NCBI RefSeq assembly: GCF_000689395.1
Contig: NZ_HG966617.1
Coordinates: 1,363,274-1,427,273, forward strand
Direction: 5' to 3'
Source: Candidatus Phaeomarinobacter ectocarpi
GTDB lineage: Bacteria; Pseudomonadota; Alphaproteobacteria; CGMCC-115125
Length of the DNA: 64,000 bases
A program made the translations under genes and the position numbers. Positions within the stretch are counted from its first letter, which is position 1, and each line of letters begins with the position of its first letter. The notes under the pieces were generated by a model. It did not search any database, was not told where the DNA came from, and was given only the letters and a program-made list of their open reading frames with translations. Below, in pieces: positions 63,062 through 64,000 of the stretch.

Positions 63062-63937
63062 ATGCCAGTTAAAACCACGCTTGATTTCCTACGGTTGCAG
63101 GGCGACGCGCTTTGGGCCGGTGGCGAGTTCACCGCAAAGGTTCTGACTGAACCGCTTCTCGATCAAATCGCACCCCGTGCGGATGGCGCCACGCCGGTTT
63201 TGACCCTGCCCGGCTTTTCAGGCCCGGAAGTCTCGCTTCGCCCGTTGAACCGTTTCCTCAACCGTCGCGGTTTTGTTGCGGACAGCTGGGGCCTTGGCAT
63301 CAACCGTGGTCCCAAGAGCATGGACTACATCGCCACTCTGGGAGGCCTTCTCGGCGACCGGATCAAATCGATGGCAGATGAGAACGGCAAAGCCGTCTCC
63401 CTCATCGGCCAGAGCCTTGGTGGCGTCTACGCCCGTGAACTCGCCCGCATGTTCCCGAACGATGTTGACCGCGTCATTACCCTGGGCAGCCCCGCCAATT
63501 TGCGCGCAGGCCACCATAACGGCATCAACAAGGGTGTCCGCATGGCGTCCCGGCTCATCATAGGCCGCCCGGTGGAAGAGCTTCTCAACGAAGCCGAGAT
63601 TGAAGAACTTGCGCTGCACGAGCCGCCGCAGGATGTGCCGCTGGTTGCCATCTACAGTCCGTATGACGGTGTGGTGCACGAAGACCTGGCCATGATCCCC
63701 GAAGAATTTCTGGACCTCGACGACGACACACCACGCGAGAACATCGAGATCATCTGCTCGCATATCGGCATGGGCGTGAACCCGCTGGTTCTGCTGGCCG
63801 TGGCTGACCGCCTGCTTGAAGACCGCAACAAGTGGCGCGCTTTCAATGCCCGCGACTACATGCCGGAGCCTTTGAAGGGGCTGCCCAAGCTGTTCTTTCC
63901 CGAAGCGGCGATGATGGTGCAAAGCAGCTACGCCTAA
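63062..63937 (+). CDS. Alpha/beta-fold lipase-like hydrolase
   Basis: 291 residues. Nucleophile Ser118 in LIGQSLGGVYARELARMF, a catalytic Asp probably in YSPYDGVVH and His in CSHIGMGVNP. The form resembles PGAP1/triacylglycerol-lipase-type cytoplasmic proteins without a signal peptide. AAGGG stands five bases before the ATG at 63062, and a CGCC-TTCG-GGCG hairpin lies just in front. Confidence 0.82.
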   Translation: MPVKTTLDFLRLQGDALWAGGEFTAKVLTEPLLDQIAPRADGATPVLTLPGFSGPEVSLRPLNRFLNRRGFVADSWGLGINRGPKSMDYIATLGGLLGDRIKSMADENGKAVSLIGQSLGGVYARELARMFPNDVDRVITLGSPANLRAGHHNGINKGVRMASRLIIGRPVEELLNEAEIEELALHEPPQDVPLVAIYSPYDGVVHEDLAMIPEEFLDLDDDTPRENIEIICSHIGMGVNPLVLLAVADRLLEDRNKWRAFNARDYMPEPLKGLPKLFFPEAAMMVQSSYA

Positions 63938-63940
63938 GGC

Positions 63941-64000
63941 CTAGTTTGCCTTGCGGTCAAACTTCCAATTGACGTTGGTTTTTCTTGGTGCGAATGAGCA
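63941..64000 (-). CDS. C-terminal end of a gene running in from outside the window
   Basis: On the minus strand the last 20 codons read CSFAPRKTNVNWKFDRKAN and a TAG at 63941. The tail is basic and not assignable; the rest is beyond position 64000. It could be the end of a transposase or of a small basic protein. Confidence 0.3.
   Translation of the reverse strand, partial: CSFAPRKTNVNWKFDRKAN

Noticed and set aside
1-64000. CRISPR arrays, rRNA or intact tRNA genes
   Set aside because: No regularly spaced repeats, no rRNA-like stretch and no complete cloverleaf were seen; only the degenerate tRNA-like element at 43474-43546.

Overview
The window reads as chromosome of a moderately GC-rich alphaproteobacterium. 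The SdhE-Mfd-RecG block, an IalB-family periplasmic protein, a single-gene Coq4, SPOR-domain proteins and the very large share of acyl-CoA genes suggest a Parvibaculum-like marine lineage (Hyphomicrobiales/Parvibaculales). That placement is inference from gene content; the genus cannot be read from the sequence. Almost all DNA is coding, in short runs with 1-8 bp overlaps.

1-11.9 kb: an RhlE-type DEAD-box helicase, then a cluster resembling the acyclic-terpene (atu) pathway. It holds AtuA, a biotin-dependent acyl-CoA carboxylase (beta and alpha), an AtuE-like hydratase, an acyl-CoA dehydrogenase, a divergent TetR regulator with a perfect operator palindrome, and a DinB/TIGR03084 protein. A Coq4-TetR pair follows, with its own 28-bp inverted repeat.

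12-29.7 kb: mixed core genes. They include a secreted protein, a lipoprotein, MscS, HspQ, VOC proteins, old yellow enzyme, hexapeptide acyltransferase, IalB, a YejA-like binding protein, GNAT, histidine phosphatase, alpha-methylacyl-CoA racemase, acyl-CoA synthetase, a chemotaxis receptor, an SDR and a DsbA-fold oxidoreductase.

29.7-41.9 kb: DNA repair (Mfd, RecG) with SdhE, cupin and DUF502 genes, then a tight operon of DUF7064-like protein, APH-type phosphotransferase, DUF6285, enoyl-CoA hydratase and YceI.

41.9-46.8 kb: an accessory island, visibly richer in A+T over most of its length. It carries an IS1595-type transposase and a three-gene overlapping operon: DUF262/DUF1524-like protein, PIN-like nuclease and coiled-coil winged-helix protein. 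The operon ends in a chain of RNA-like hairpins, including a tRNA-like minihelix, followed by a leader-peptide/attenuator-like segment. This is the best candidate in the window for an undescribed, probably defence-related system.

46.8-64 kb: DUF3089 hydrolase; a thiolase, DoxX, hydrolase and Cys-less HMG-CoA-synthase/DUF35-fusion set; then an envelope block (TPR-SPOR protein, GlmS, GlmU, membrane nucleotide-sugar dehydratase, SPOR lipoprotein) and a lipase-like hydrolase.
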